Source: an uncultured Clostridia bacterium
Lineage (GTDB): Bacteria; Bacillota; Clostridia; TANB77; CAG-508
Reading direction: 5' to 3'
DNA: 64,000 nucleotides
Assembly: GCA_934141445.1 (NCBI GenBank)
Contig: CAKPCF010000001.1
Coordinates: 70,426-134,425 of the forward strand
Shown: positions 51,247 to 59,550 of the stretch, one piece after another
Layout of the letters: every line of letters begins with the position of its first letter
Numbering within the stretch: the first letter of the stretch is position 1
Made by a program: the position numbers and the translations under genes
The notes under the pieces: model-generated
Database searches by the model: none
Seen by the model: only the letters and a program-made list of their open reading frames with translations
Told to the model about the DNA's origin: nothing

Positions 51247-54200
51247 TTAAATGTAGTTATTTTTTTTCATATAATCTATAATTTTTTCTATATATGTTTT
51301 ATCAATATTAGGCCATTTAAAATCTAGTTTATCTAAATAAAAATTGGTATTTTGATTTTGTTGTTGAACAGTTGATGCAAATGTTAATCCAACATTATCA
51401 TCTATATCATTTACAATACCTTTCAATATATTTTCTTCTGGATATTTTTTACTTAAATCAAGAATTTGATTTTTAAAATCATTTCCAGATAAAATTGAAA
51501 CATCAATATTCAAGTCTTTCAATATATCCATTAAACTTTGAGCAGATAAATAATTTTGATTAAATATATGAAAAACGTATTTATTGTAATTAACATTTTG
51601 TATTAGTAGGCAAATAGCTTTTGCACAAAGGTCAATAGGTGTAAATTCTAGAAATTGATTTAACATTGTACTTGGCAAAATTTTATATTTTAATATCATT
51701 CGTAAAATATTATAAAATGCATTATCTCCAATATTTTTTTGGAAATGTCCATCATTAAATCTACCAGTTAAATTTCCAACTCTTATAATACTTACATCTA
51801 AGCCTTTTGCAGCTTTTTCATAAAGTAACATTTCTGCTTCAAATTTTGTTTGTATATATACATTTTCAGTATATTTTTGTCCAATAAAGAAATCATCTTC
51901 TTTAAATGTATTGAAGTTCTTTTCTAAATTTATTAGATAATTGCCAGAAACACCAAGTGTTGAAATATGTATAAATTTAGTATTATTTTGTAAGCAAAAT
52001 TCAGATAAATGTTCAGGTAAATCTACATTTATTTCTTTGAATTTTTCATAATCTCCATAATAACGGACATTTGCAGCAGTATTTATTACTAAATCTATTT
52101 GATTTACTAATTCCAAATATTTTTCTTTTAATAAACCAAAATTCTTTTTTGTAACATCAGAATCAATAATTTCAACTCTATTTAAAGGTAATTTCTTATT
52201 AAAATAAAATTTGTAAGAATTTTGCATTCTTTGTGTTGCAGAAATTTCCTTTTTATTTCTTATAATACATGTTATTTTTGCATCAGTTGTGTTAATAAGT
52301 TCATATAGTAAATGCATACCTAAATATCCAGTAGCACCAATAAGCATTATATTTTTATAAGTATTACGCTCAAATTTTGCACTTTGAGAATGTTTATTAA
52401 AACTATTATTTACATTTTTTAGATATGTCTCATCTAAAGTTTGTTCTTCATTTTTTTCATTGTTATCGATTACATTTGCTAAAGCTTGAATTGTACGATA
52501 TTTGTAAAAATCTTGAGTATTTAACTTTATATCGTTTTCTAGTAATTCTGTTTGAATACGAATTATATCTAATGAATCGATATTATATGTAAATAAATCG
52601 ATATTAGTTCCAAGCTTTGAAATTTTTAAAATATTTTTTATTGTTTTATATAATAATTTTTCTGTATTTGTTGTAGGCAAAGTAATATTTTCACTTACAA
52701 TGTCTGTTTTTTTAGGTTCTGGTAAGGCTTTTCTATCAACTTTGTGATTTAATGTTAAAGGAATTGAGTCCAATTGTATAAAATATGTAGGAATCATGTA
52801 GTTAGGTAATAAATCTACCAAATATTTTCTTAGTTCATTTGTATCAATTTCCTTTTTAGAAACGAAATAAGCAGCTAAATATTTTTTGTTGTTTTTATCA
52901 GTTCTGTCAATAACTACACATTTTTCTATACCATCAAAAGTCATAATATTATTAGTAATGTCATCTAACTCAATTCTATATCCTCTAATTTTTATTTGAT
53001 GGTCTTTTCTTCCTAAACAAATAATTTCATTGTCTTTGTTTATATATCCTAAATCACCAGTTTTATATATAATTCCTTTTGAATATGGATTTTGTATAAA
53101 ATTTAAATTAGTTTTTTCAGGATTTTTATAGTATCCGGCACCAACACCATCTCCACCAATGCAAATCTCACCAGAAATTCCAATTGGAAGAATTTTATTA
53201 TTGTCATTTAAAATATATATTTGTGTATTATCAATAGGCTTTCCAATGGTTATATCAGTACAAGCAGTTAAGTCTTTAAATGCAGAGTATACAGTTGTTT
53301 CTGTTGGACCATATAAATTTAATAATCTTGCCTTTGTAATATGCTTTAATTTATTTAATAGTATTTCTGGGAAAGGTTCTCCACCTAAAATAATTTCTTG
53401 TACATTAGTTAAGCAAGAAGCATATTTTTCATTATCAAAAAGAAGTTCAACTCTTGAAGGTGTTGTTAATATTTTTGATATTTTTTGTTTTGTAATAACA
53501 TCACTAAGAAGTTTAGGGCTTTTTGCTTGTAATTCATCTGCAATAAAAATTTGTAATCCTGATAATAATGTAGGAAATGTTTCAAAAACAAATATATCAA
53601 AACATACGGTTGTAACTGATAGAACGATTTGTTTATATTCAGGATTATAATTTAATTTTTTAAACATAGAATTTGCAAAGTTTAGTACATTGTAATGTTT
53701 AATAGCTACAGCTTTTGGAATACCAGTTGAACCAGATGTATACATTATGTAAGCAATTTTATTTGAATCAATTGGTATTTCAGGATTTTTCTCTTTTGCG
53801 TTAAAGTCAATAAAATTAAAATCAATTAATTTTCCATCAAATTTTATATTATTAACAAAATCATTAGTAGAAATTAAAATTCTAGTATTACTGTTTTCTA
53901 ACATAAAATTGATTCTATCTATTGGATAATCTGGGTCAATAGGCATGTATGTATGTCCAGATTTTAAAATTCCTAAAATAGTAATATAAATAGAAATATT
54001 TCGTTTTAAAGAAAATGCTATAATATCTGTTTCAATATTAGAATCAAGTATTTGTTTTGCTAAAATATTTGCCTTATTATTTAGTTCTTCATAAGTAAGA
54101 TTTTCTGTATTTGAAGAAACGGCAATGTTATTAGGATATTTTTTTACTATTTTTTCAAATTCTTTAACAATATTTGATGAATTTGGATAATTCATTTTAG

Positions 54201-55518
54201 TAGCATTAAAATCTTTTATTAGGAATTTACGTTCTACATCACTTGCAATTTCAAAATCTGAAATCAATAAATTATTATTATTTAATATTTGAGAAATCAT
54301 ATTAGAAATACGTGCATGCATTTTCTTAATATCTTCTTCAGAAAAAATATCTGTTAAGTAATCATAGTGTACAGATAATGCTTTTTTATTTTCATTTAAA
54401 TTTTTAATGTGGATTTGTAAAGATTCTGCTTGTGAATAGTTAGGAAGCCATTTACAGAAACTTGGAATATTAGCATTTTGATATGAAAAAACAATATCAT
54501 ATAAGTTTCCGGTAAAATTATGTTCTGTATGAATCTGATTTAAAATTTCGTGATAAGGATATTTAAGATGACGATACATTTTTTTTTGGTTAACAGCTAA
54601 ATCCTCTGTAAATTTAACAAAGGAATCAGAGTCTGTTATATTGAATAAAAAAGGCATTATAGATACAAACATACCTGTTGTATGTTTCTCTTTGAAATTT
54701 GAGCGATTTAAAACAGGGTTGCCAATAACAAAGTTTGGCGTATTAAAAATGTTCCTAAAATAAATTCCGTATATTGCTAGTAGGAATATGTAGACAGATA
54801 TATTATTTTGTACACAAAAAGTGTCTATTTTGGCTATTAGACTATCGTTAAAATTAAATACTTTTCTGCTTGATGATATAGAGCTAGAGTGTTCAGTGTT
54901 TTTGAAAGATACTATATTAGGAAGAGTTTTAAAAGTCTCAGACCAATATTCTTTATCTTTCTTAAATTTTTCACTAGACAAGTAATCTGAATTAGATTTT
55001 ATGAAGTCTAAATAAGAAGGCTTTTTTTCATCAACAAAGTCTTGATTAGAGGTTAATTTTATATAATTATCGTAGATTTCATTTAGAGTCAAAGACATCG
55101 TCCAAGCATCAGATATTAAATGATGAGTGCTTAGAACTAAAATACCAGCTGTATTTGGAAATCTTAAAATAACTGGATTAAATAATAAATTATCATTTAA
55201 AGAAAAAGGTTTTTTTGGAAAACTTTTTTCAAACTCTTCTAGTTGAGAAAAATCTTCTAAATCAATTATTTCGATTTTTTCGTAAATGAAGTCACTAAAA
55301 TACTGCTTAGGTTCATTATTTTGAACAATAAACTTTAGCTTAAATGAATCATTATTCATAATAAAAAGATTGAAAGCTTTTTCAAGCGCTGTAAAGTTTG
55401 TATTTTTTTCAATCTTTAAGTATCCAACAATATTATTGATACTGCTATTTTGGTAAAACTGCTCTGTATACCAAATTGACTTTTGTGGATTTGTCAAATC
55501 ATATAAAATTTTTTCCAT
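51247..55518 (-). CDS. Single-module NRPS: condensation-adenylation-carrier-reductase
   Basis: 1423 residues with domain order C (1-430), A (455-940), carrier (950-1015) and terminal thioester reductase (1053-1423). Motifs: HHLISDA (132-138, catalytic His133), A-domain YTSGSTG (593-599), NLYGPTE (734-740), YKTGDL (818-823) and the NHKVDR lysine (926), phosphopantetheine Ser982 in NIDSLD, NAD(P)H site GATGYLG (1061-1067) and the reductase YxxxK (1221-1225). It would activate one amino acid, condense it with an incoming acyl or aminoacyl donor and release it reductively as an aldehyde or alcohol. No phosphopantetheinyl transferase or second module is adjacent. It is first gene of an operon with two sensor kinases and an HD-GYP regulator. 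I cannot assign the amino acid. Confidence 0.93.
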   Translation of the reverse strand: MEKILYDLTNPQKSIWYTEQFYQNSSINNIVGYLKIEKNTNFTALEKAFNLFIMNNDSFKLKFIVQNNEPKQYFSDFIYEKIEIIDLEDFSQLEEFEKSFPKKPFSLNDNLLFNPVILRFPNTAGILVLSTHHLISDAWTMSLTLNEIYDNYIKLTSNQDFVDEKKPSYLDFIKSNSDYLSSEKFKKDKEYWSETFKTLPNIVSFKNTEHSSSISSSRKVFNFNDSLIAKIDTFCVQNNISVYIFLLAIYGIYFRNIFNTPNFVIGNPVLNRSNFKEKHTTGMFVSIMPFLFNITDSDSFVKFTEDLAVNQKKMYRHLKYPYHEILNQIHTEHNFTGNLYDIVFSYQNANIPSFCKWLPNYSQAESLQIHIKNLNENKKALSVHYDYLTDIFSEEDIKKMHARISNMISQILNNNNLLISDFEIASDVERKFLIKDFNATKMNYPNSSNIVKEFEKIVKKYPNNIAVSSNTENLTYEELNNKANILAKQILDSNIETDIIAFSLKRNISIYITILGILKSGHTYMPIDPDYPIDRINFMLENSNTRILISTNDFVNNIKFDGKLIDFNFIDFNAKEKNPEIPIDSNKIAYIMYTSGSTGIPKAVAIKHYNVLNFANSMFKKLNYNPEYKQIVLSVTTVCFDIFVFETFPTLLSGLQIFIADELQAKSPKLLSDVITKQKISKILTTPSRVELLFDNEKYASCLTNVQEIILGGEPFPEILLNKLKHITKARLLNLYGPTETTVYSAFKDLTACTDITIGKPIDNTQIYILNDNNKILPIGISGEICIGGDGVGAGYYKNPEKTNLNFIQNPYSKGIIYKTGDLGYINKDNEIICLGRKDHQIKIRGYRIELDDITNNIMTFDGIEKCVVIDRTDKNNKKYLAAYFVSKKEIDTNELRKYLVDLLPNYMIPTYFIQLDSIPLTLNHKVDRKALPEPKKTDIVSENITLPTTNTEKLLYKTIKNILKISKLGTNIDLFTYNIDSLDIIRIQTELLENDIKLNTQDFYKYRTIQALANVIDNNEKNEEQTLDETYLKNVNNSFNKHSQSAKFERNTYKNIMLIGATGYLGMHLLYELINTTDAKITCIIRNKKEISATQRMQNSYKFYFNKKLPLNRVEIIDSDVTKKNFGLLKEKYLELVNQIDLVINTAANVRYYGDYEKFKEINVDLPEHLSEFCLQNNTKFIHISTLGVSGNYLINLEKNFNTFKEDDFFIGQKYTENVYIQTKFEAEMLLYEKAAKGLDVSIIRVGNLTGRFNDGHFQKNIGDNAFYNILRMILKYKILPSTMLNQFLEFTPIDLCAKAICLLIQNVNYNKYVFHIFNQNYLSAQSLMDILKDLNIDVSILSGNDFKNQILDLSKKYPEENILKGIVNDIDDNVGLTFASTVQQQNQNTNFYLDKLDFKWPNIDKTYIEKIIDYMKKNNYI

Positions 55519-55542
55519 ATTTTCTACATCCTTGCAATATTA

Positions 55543-55593
55543 AAATATTCATTGACATTATATAATAAATACCACAAAAATCAATGAATATTT
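55543..55593 (-). promoter_or_regulatory. NRPS promoter inside a perfect 13-bp inverted repeat
   Basis: Arms AAATATTCATTGA (55543-55555) and TCAATGAATATTT (55581-55593) are perfect complements. On the minus strand TTGATT (55584-55579), a 16-bp spacer and TATAAT (55562-55557) form a promoter: the right arm overlaps -35 and the left arm lies near the start point, about 32 bp ahead of the ATG. This is a likely repressor or activator site. The remaining bases to 55863 show no gene; the HtrA promoter must lie there. Confidence 0.7.
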
Positions 55594-55863
55594 GAAAAAA
55601 AGTGAAAAATTAATCAAAATGTTACATAATACTGAATATTAAAATAAAATTTGGAAAAAATTTACTTAAATGTAAATTTGTAATAAATTAGAAAAATATT
55701 ACATAAATGCATCGGAACACTAGAACTATGAGAATTTTATAACTATAGATATGATGAAAAAATTTTAATATATAGGTTTATTGGTAGCCTTTTAAAAACC
55801 GAAATATATACAAGGAGAACATAATTAGTATATTAAAGATACTTTAATTATGAACAAATAATA

Positions 55864-56985
55864 ATGTATTATGAAAATCAAAAAACTAAAAAGAATGTTA
55901 CATTAGTGTTAATATTATGTTTGCTTCTTATAATTTTATTGTTACTAACACTGAACTTTAAATTTGAAAGAATTGATATTCAGCCAAAAAGTAATTATAC
56001 AACGAGAAATTTATCAATTGATGAAAACAAAGCTGATGATAATACTGAAAGAATATTAAATAATATTGAAGAAGCAACAGAAAGTATAGTTGGTATTTCA
56101 AAACTTAAACAAAATGGAACAAGTATATTTTTGAGTAATGCTGAAACAAGTTTGGGGCTAGGAAGTGGAGTAATTGTAACAGAAGATGGATATATAGTTA
56201 CAAATCAACATGTTGCTGGAAATAAATATAGTAATTGCTATGTGACTTTGAAAAATGGTGAAAGTTATACGGGTAGTGTGGTATGGGCAGATAGTAATAT
56301 TGATATTGCAATAGTGAAGATTACGAGTGCTAAATTAAAATATTTGCAATTTTCTGATTCAGATAACTTACATTTAGCAGAAGAAGTGTATGCAATAGGT
56401 AATCCGATAGGATTCGAATTTCAACAAAGTGTCACGAAGGGAATTATTAGTGGAATTAACAGAACAATAAAAATAGAAAATGAAACTGAAAATTTATATA
56501 TGGAAGATTTAATTCAAACAGATGCAACAATAAATGAAGGAAATAGTGGAGGAGCACTGATATTAAGTGATGGAAGTTTAATAGGAATAAATTCTATAAA
56601 AATTACATCAGCAGAAGGAATGGGATTTGCTATACCAATAAATTTGGTAAGACCAATTATAGAAAAATTAGAAAGTACAGGTAAATTTGAAGAAGCATAT
56701 TTAGGAATATATGGATATGATAAAGAAGTAATACCATATTTGAATTCTGGAATAAATTTAAGTAAAGGAATTTATGTTGCACAAGTACTATCTGATGGAC
56801 CTTTGTATAAATCTGGGCTACAAGTTGGTGATATTATTATGAAGATTGATAATACTGAAATAAATAGAATGAATGATTTAAGAAAATATATTTATTCTAA
56901 ATCTCCAGGAGAAGGAGTAAATTTGGAAGTACAAAGAAATGATAAAACATTTATGATATCTGTAAAATTGGGATATAAAGGTTAG
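55864..56985 (+). CDS. HtrA/DegP-type serine protease with PDZ domain
   Basis: A 373-residue protein with one N-terminal membrane anchor (about 12-33). The trypsin-like domain has the triad His (TNQHVAGN), Asp (DSNIDIAIVKI) and Ser (GNSGGALIL), and one C-terminal PDZ domain (YLGIYGYD ... VAQVLSDGPLYKSGLQVGDIIMKID). It degrades misfolded proteins on the outside of the membrane. There is no strong ribosome site just before the ATG; AAGGAG lies some 50 bp upstream, so the start or translation mode is uncertain. Divergent from the NRPS operon and sharing its 345-bp intergenic region. Confidence 0.9.
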   Translation: MYYENQKTKKNVTLVLILCLLLIILLLLTLNFKFERIDIQPKSNYTTRNLSIDENKADDNTERILNNIEEATESIVGISKLKQNGTSIFLSNAETSLGLGSGVIVTEDGYIVTNQHVAGNKYSNCYVTLKNGESYTGSVVWADSNIDIAIVKITSAKLKYLQFSDSDNLHLAEEVYAIGNPIGFEFQQSVTKGIISGINRTIKIENETENLYMEDLIQTDATINEGNSGGALILSDGSLIGINSIKITSAEGMGFAIPINLVRPIIEKLESTGKFEEAYLGIYGYDKEVIPYLNSGINLSKGIYVAQVLSDGPLYKSGLQVGDIIMKIDNTEINRMNDLRKYIYSKSPGEGVNLEVQRNDKTFMISVKLGYKG

Positions 56986-57119
56986 AAGTCAATTTTTAAA
57001 TAAATTGATGATTTATGCAATGAAATGATACGAAAATGTTAAATATGTTAAATTTCCATTGCTAAAAATTTTTATTTATGAGTATATAAAATAAGTGGAA
57101 AAAATAGTAAAATTACATT

Positions 57120-57158
57120 GTACACAAAATATGTACTTAAAATTATTTAATTGTGTAC
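57120..57158 (+). promoter_or_regulatory. GTAC-box cluster upstream of the RHH regulator
   Basis: GTACAC (57120-57125), GTAC (57133-57136) and the inverted GTGTAC (57153-57158) precede an AT-rich -10-like TATAAT stretch and the RHH gene. Spaced inverted half-sites are typical of ribbon-helix-helix autorepression. Confidence 0.45.
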
Positions 57159-57193
57159 TATTATATAATATATAAAGAGATGGAGGATGTATT

Positions 57194-57370
57194 ATGGAAA
57201 AATTAAAAATAACAGGTAATCAAAAAAGTAACGACACAGTTACAAGAACAATTAGAATGAGTGGAAAAAATTTTGACAAAATCAGTGAAATAGCAGAAAA
57301 GAATACAATTAGTTTTAATAGCGTTGTTAATCAAATCATTGAATATGGACTAAATAATTTAGAAGAATAG
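57194..57370 (+). CDS. Ribbon-helix-helix (Arc/CopG-like) DNA-binding protein
   Basis: A 58-residue protein starting at ATG behind GGAGG (57182-57186). The N-terminal strand SNDTVTRTIRMS has the alternating pattern of the RHH DNA-contacting ribbon, followed by helix 1 (GKNFDKISEIAEKN) and helix 2 (SFNSVVNQIIEYGLNNLEE), a complete minimal Arc/MetJ-type dimer unit. It should bind DNA as a dimer of ribbons. No toxin gene follows; a terminator does. Inverted GTAC boxes upstream suggest it controls itself. Could also be a relic of a plasmid or antitoxin locus. Confidence 0.8.
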   Translation: MEKLKITGNQKSNDTVTRTIRMSGKNFDKISEIAEKNTISFNSVVNQIIEYGLNNLEE

Positions 57371-57427
57371 ATTAGAAATTTCTAAACGATAATTTGATGT
57401 CAGAAACAGAGTTTTTATTTCATTTTT

Positions 57428-57460
57428 AATCAACCAGTTATTTAATTGGTTGATTTTTTC
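57428..57460 (+). terminator. Terminator after the RHH gene
   Basis: The 9-bp arms AATCAACCA / TGGTTGATT are followed by TTTT. Confidence 0.8.
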
Positions 57461-57559
57461 TAGTTGTTAAGTAAAAAGTTAAATGTAATGCTGTAAAGTA
57501 AATGCAATTTGTAAGAAAAAAGACTTTTTCTAGTGAATGAAAATCGTGTGCGAAATAAA

Positions 57560-57588
57560 TTGACAGTAGTGCTGAAAGGTAGTATAAT
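57560..57588 (+). promoter_or_regulatory. Consensus promoter of the lipoprotein gene
   Basis: TTGACA (57560-57565), a 17-bp spacer and TATAAT (57583-57588): an exact consensus 75 bp before the ATG. Confidence 0.8.
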
Positions 57589-57662
57589 AAATGTTACAGT
57601 TTTTTTTTCACCAAACCTAAATCCATGAGGATAAAAGGGTTACAAGAGAAAAGGAGAATTTT

Positions 57663-58118
57663 ATGCGGAACTTTGTATTGGTAGGACTGATGGTTGTTGT
57701 TTTAGCTATGTTGATGCTGGTTGGATGTGGTAAAACGGCTGAAAGTAGTTCAGTAGCAATTGCAAGCTCGACAACAACTCAATCGCAATACTATCAGATG
57801 GCAACAGGAACGGAGGTCGAACGGTTAAGAGAGATTACAGAAAGGCTGTTACCTTTGACTGAAGCTTTTAGTCAAACTACAACATGGGCATCTACAAAAC
57901 ATGGCTTAAGGATTGAAACATCAGATAAGAATAAACAAATCTTTTTTGAATCCTTTACAGCCGATAGTGTGAGTACATTAAAAGATGATGTTACTGTAAG
58001 AGAGGTAGAGCTAGATGGAAGACAAGGAGTGATGATTAGCTGGACTGAGGATGAACTAGAAATAGTTCTAATCTTGAGCCAAGAACCCAAGGAGACTGTT
58101 TTCATTACAGTCGCGTAA
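57663..58118 (+). CDS. Small lipoprotein of unknown function, foreign composition
   Basis: A 151-residue protein with a lipoprotein signal: a hydrophobic stretch (about 4-20) and the lipobox LVGC (Cys22), then a Ser/Thr-rich linker and a compact domain with alternating strands to the end (ISWTEDELEIVLILSQEP). No family is recognised. It is a complete single-gene unit with a consensus promoter, AAAAGGAG ribosome site and GC-rich terminator. G+C is higher than in the surrounding clostridial genes, with codons such as CGG, CTG and ACG in use. Together with the next gene this suggests an imported pair or short island. Confidence 0.65.
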   Translation: MRNFVLVGLMVVVLAMLMLVGCGKTAESSSVAIASSTTTQSQYYQMATGTEVERLREITERLLPLTEAFSQTTTWASTKHGLRIETSDKNKQIFFESFTADSVSTLKDDVTVREVELDGRQGVMISWTEDELEIVLILSQEPKETVFITVA

Positions 58119-58134
58119 ATATCCAAAAATAGAA

Positions 58135-58175
58135 AGATGCCAGAGTGGCGTACAGTACGCTACTGGCGTCTTTTT
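58135..58175 (+). terminator. Terminator of the lipoprotein gene
   Basis: AGATGCCAG pairs with CTGGCGTCT (one G-T pair); TTTTT follows. Confidence 0.85.
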
Positions 58176-58270
58176 GTTTGGAAAATAAGTTAGAATAGAT
58201 AAATTGTAAAAGTAATATTTATTTTCTAAAACTAATAAATTAGAATATTGTAGAATTTTGTATTTTGACC

Positions 58271-58299
58271 TTTACAAATTAACATAATTATGTTAAAAT
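58271..58299 (+). promoter_or_regulatory. Promoter with an 18-bp perfect palindrome as spacer
   Basis: TTTACA (58271-58276) and TAAAAT (58294-58299) are 17 bp apart, and between them lies the perfect palindrome TTAACATAATTATGTTAA (58279-58296). A dimeric regulator sitting there would block polymerase. Confidence 0.65.
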
Positions 58300-58402
58300 A
58301 ATGAATACACTTTGATAGGAAATGGAGAAACTTTAAGCAAATTAACTATGGGCTATAAGTTATTCTTTTCCAGAGTGAATTTCATGAAGGAGGTCATTAA
58401 AA

Positions 58403-58801
58403 ATGACCCAGATTGCAGAAAACGCACACAACACCATGATGAACAAGAAGTTTGAGGGTTTGTCTCGGACCAATTCGTTTGCCGGCCTGGTAGAAATCCG
58501 GGCAAATGCACTGGCAAGCGCACATTCCGAAAAGAATGTTGCTTATCGCGAAAATGTTGATGAGTTGGAACGCTTGCTTCTCCAGCATGATGTGAAGCTG
58601 TTCGGAGGTGCTAGCTGGCAGGTAGCGCTGGAGCGCCTGAACAACTTCGCGTTCGTTGATGGACTGGTGAAGTTCATCCATGAAAATGAGGGAAACCTCG
58701 ATAAGGCCACGGCGTTTATGGATGATGTGGATGCTTTCGAGCTCCGCGACGAGGAAGGAGTTGGCACGGTTCTGTATATGCCTTTGAGAATCAGAGGCTG
58801 A
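58403..58801 (+). CDS. Protein of unknown function, strongly foreign composition
   Basis: A 132-residue soluble protein, mainly helical, with no signal or membrane helix and no motif I recognise. The start is firm (AAGGAGG at 58387-58393). Its G+C is about one half by eye, far above the rest of the window, and it uses CGC, CTG, GCC and GGC codons that neighbours avoid. It has its own promoter containing a palindrome and a GC-rich terminator (58840-58868). This is the clearest sign of recent transfer in the window. Confidence 0.65.
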   Translation: MTQIAENAHNTMMNKKFEGLSRTNSFAGLVEIRANALASAHSEKNVAYRENVDELERLLLQHDVKLFGGASWQVALERLNNFAFVDGLVKFIHENEGNLDKATAFMDDVDAFELRDEEGVGTVLYMPLRIRG

Positions 58802-58839
58802 ATTCACAGTAAAAGTTTAAGCAATGGCTGAAACTTTTG

Positions 58840-58868
58840 GCTCGCTTGGGAAACCTAGCGAGCTTTTT
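58840..58868 (+). terminator. Terminator of the foreign 132-residue gene
   Basis: GCTCGCT pairs with AGCGAGC around a 10-base loop; TTTTT follows. Confidence 0.85.
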
Positions 58869-59005
58869 CTATATGTAAGAAAATCTTTAAAAAATTCTTA
58901 TAGTGTGATATATTAAATAAAAATTTGTAAAAGCAAATTTTAGATATAAATTAGTGAATATTTAATATACTTTTATAATATTCACAGAACTAGTGAGAAT
59001 AAAAT

Positions 59006-59314
59006 ATGTATTATACTTATATGTTAAGATGTGAAGATAATTCAATTTACACAGGCATGACTAATAATTTAGAAAAAAGATTCAATGAGCATATTACTAA
59101 AAAGAATGGAGCTAAATATACTAAGTCTCATAATGTAATAAAAATTGAAGCTACATGGAAAAGTAATGAAAAGTTTTTAGCTTGTAAGTTAGAATATCAA
59201 ATTAAACAATTATCTAAAAAGGAAAAAGAAAATTTAATAAATGGTGAAAAATTATCCACATATTTTAGTGGAAAAGTGGATTGCAGACGATATAGAAGAG
59301 TTAATTTAGTATAA
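59006..59314 (+). CDS. GIY-YIG endonuclease family protein (YhbQ/UPF0213 type)
   Basis: A 102-residue single-domain protein. The GIY-YIG strands are present as YYTYMLRCEDNSIYTGMT (the variant Y-T-Y plus Y-T-G), followed by RFNEHITKKNGAKYTK (Arg and His in the active site) and a conserved late Glu (CKLEYQIK). Small proteins of this group are stand-alone nucleases of the SLX1/YhbQ type thought to act in DNA repair or mobility. Composition is like the host's. No partner gene. Confidence 0.85.
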   Translation: MYYTYMLRCEDNSIYTGMTNNLEKRFNEHITKKNGAKYTKSHNVIKIEATWKSNEKFLACKLEYQIKQLSKKEKENLINGEKLSTYFSGKVDCRRYRRVNLV

Positions 59315-59400
59315 AATAGAAGTTAAGAGAATTGATATAAACAAATTAAATAAAAATTCAGAAGAAATGAATAGGAAATATAAAAACAAGATTATCATAA

Positions 59401-59501
59401 TTGAAAAACAAAATATGGTGTGCTATAATACGAACATACTTTGATTGCAAATAAAAAGCTATAGTAAGTCTTTTTAGTAATCTATTTGTTCACAAAGTAT
59501 G
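59401..59501 (+). promoter_or_regulatory. Promoter and leader inverted repeat of the MBL-fold gene
   Basis: TTGAAA (59401-59406), a 17-bp spacer and TATAAT (59424-59429). In the leader CATACTTTG (59435-59443) and CAAAGTATG (59493-59501) are perfect 9-bp inverted repeats 49 bp apart. ACTTTGAT also occurs just downstream of the -10 of the foreign 132-residue gene. Confidence 0.6.
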
Positions 59502-59550
59502 AAAGTTAGGTAAGGTATTTATTTTGCAAATTAAATGAAGGAGTGAGCTT

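Noticed and set aside
57194..57370. Antitoxin of a toxin-antitoxin pair
   Set aside because: No second small gene is adjacent; a terminator follows directly.
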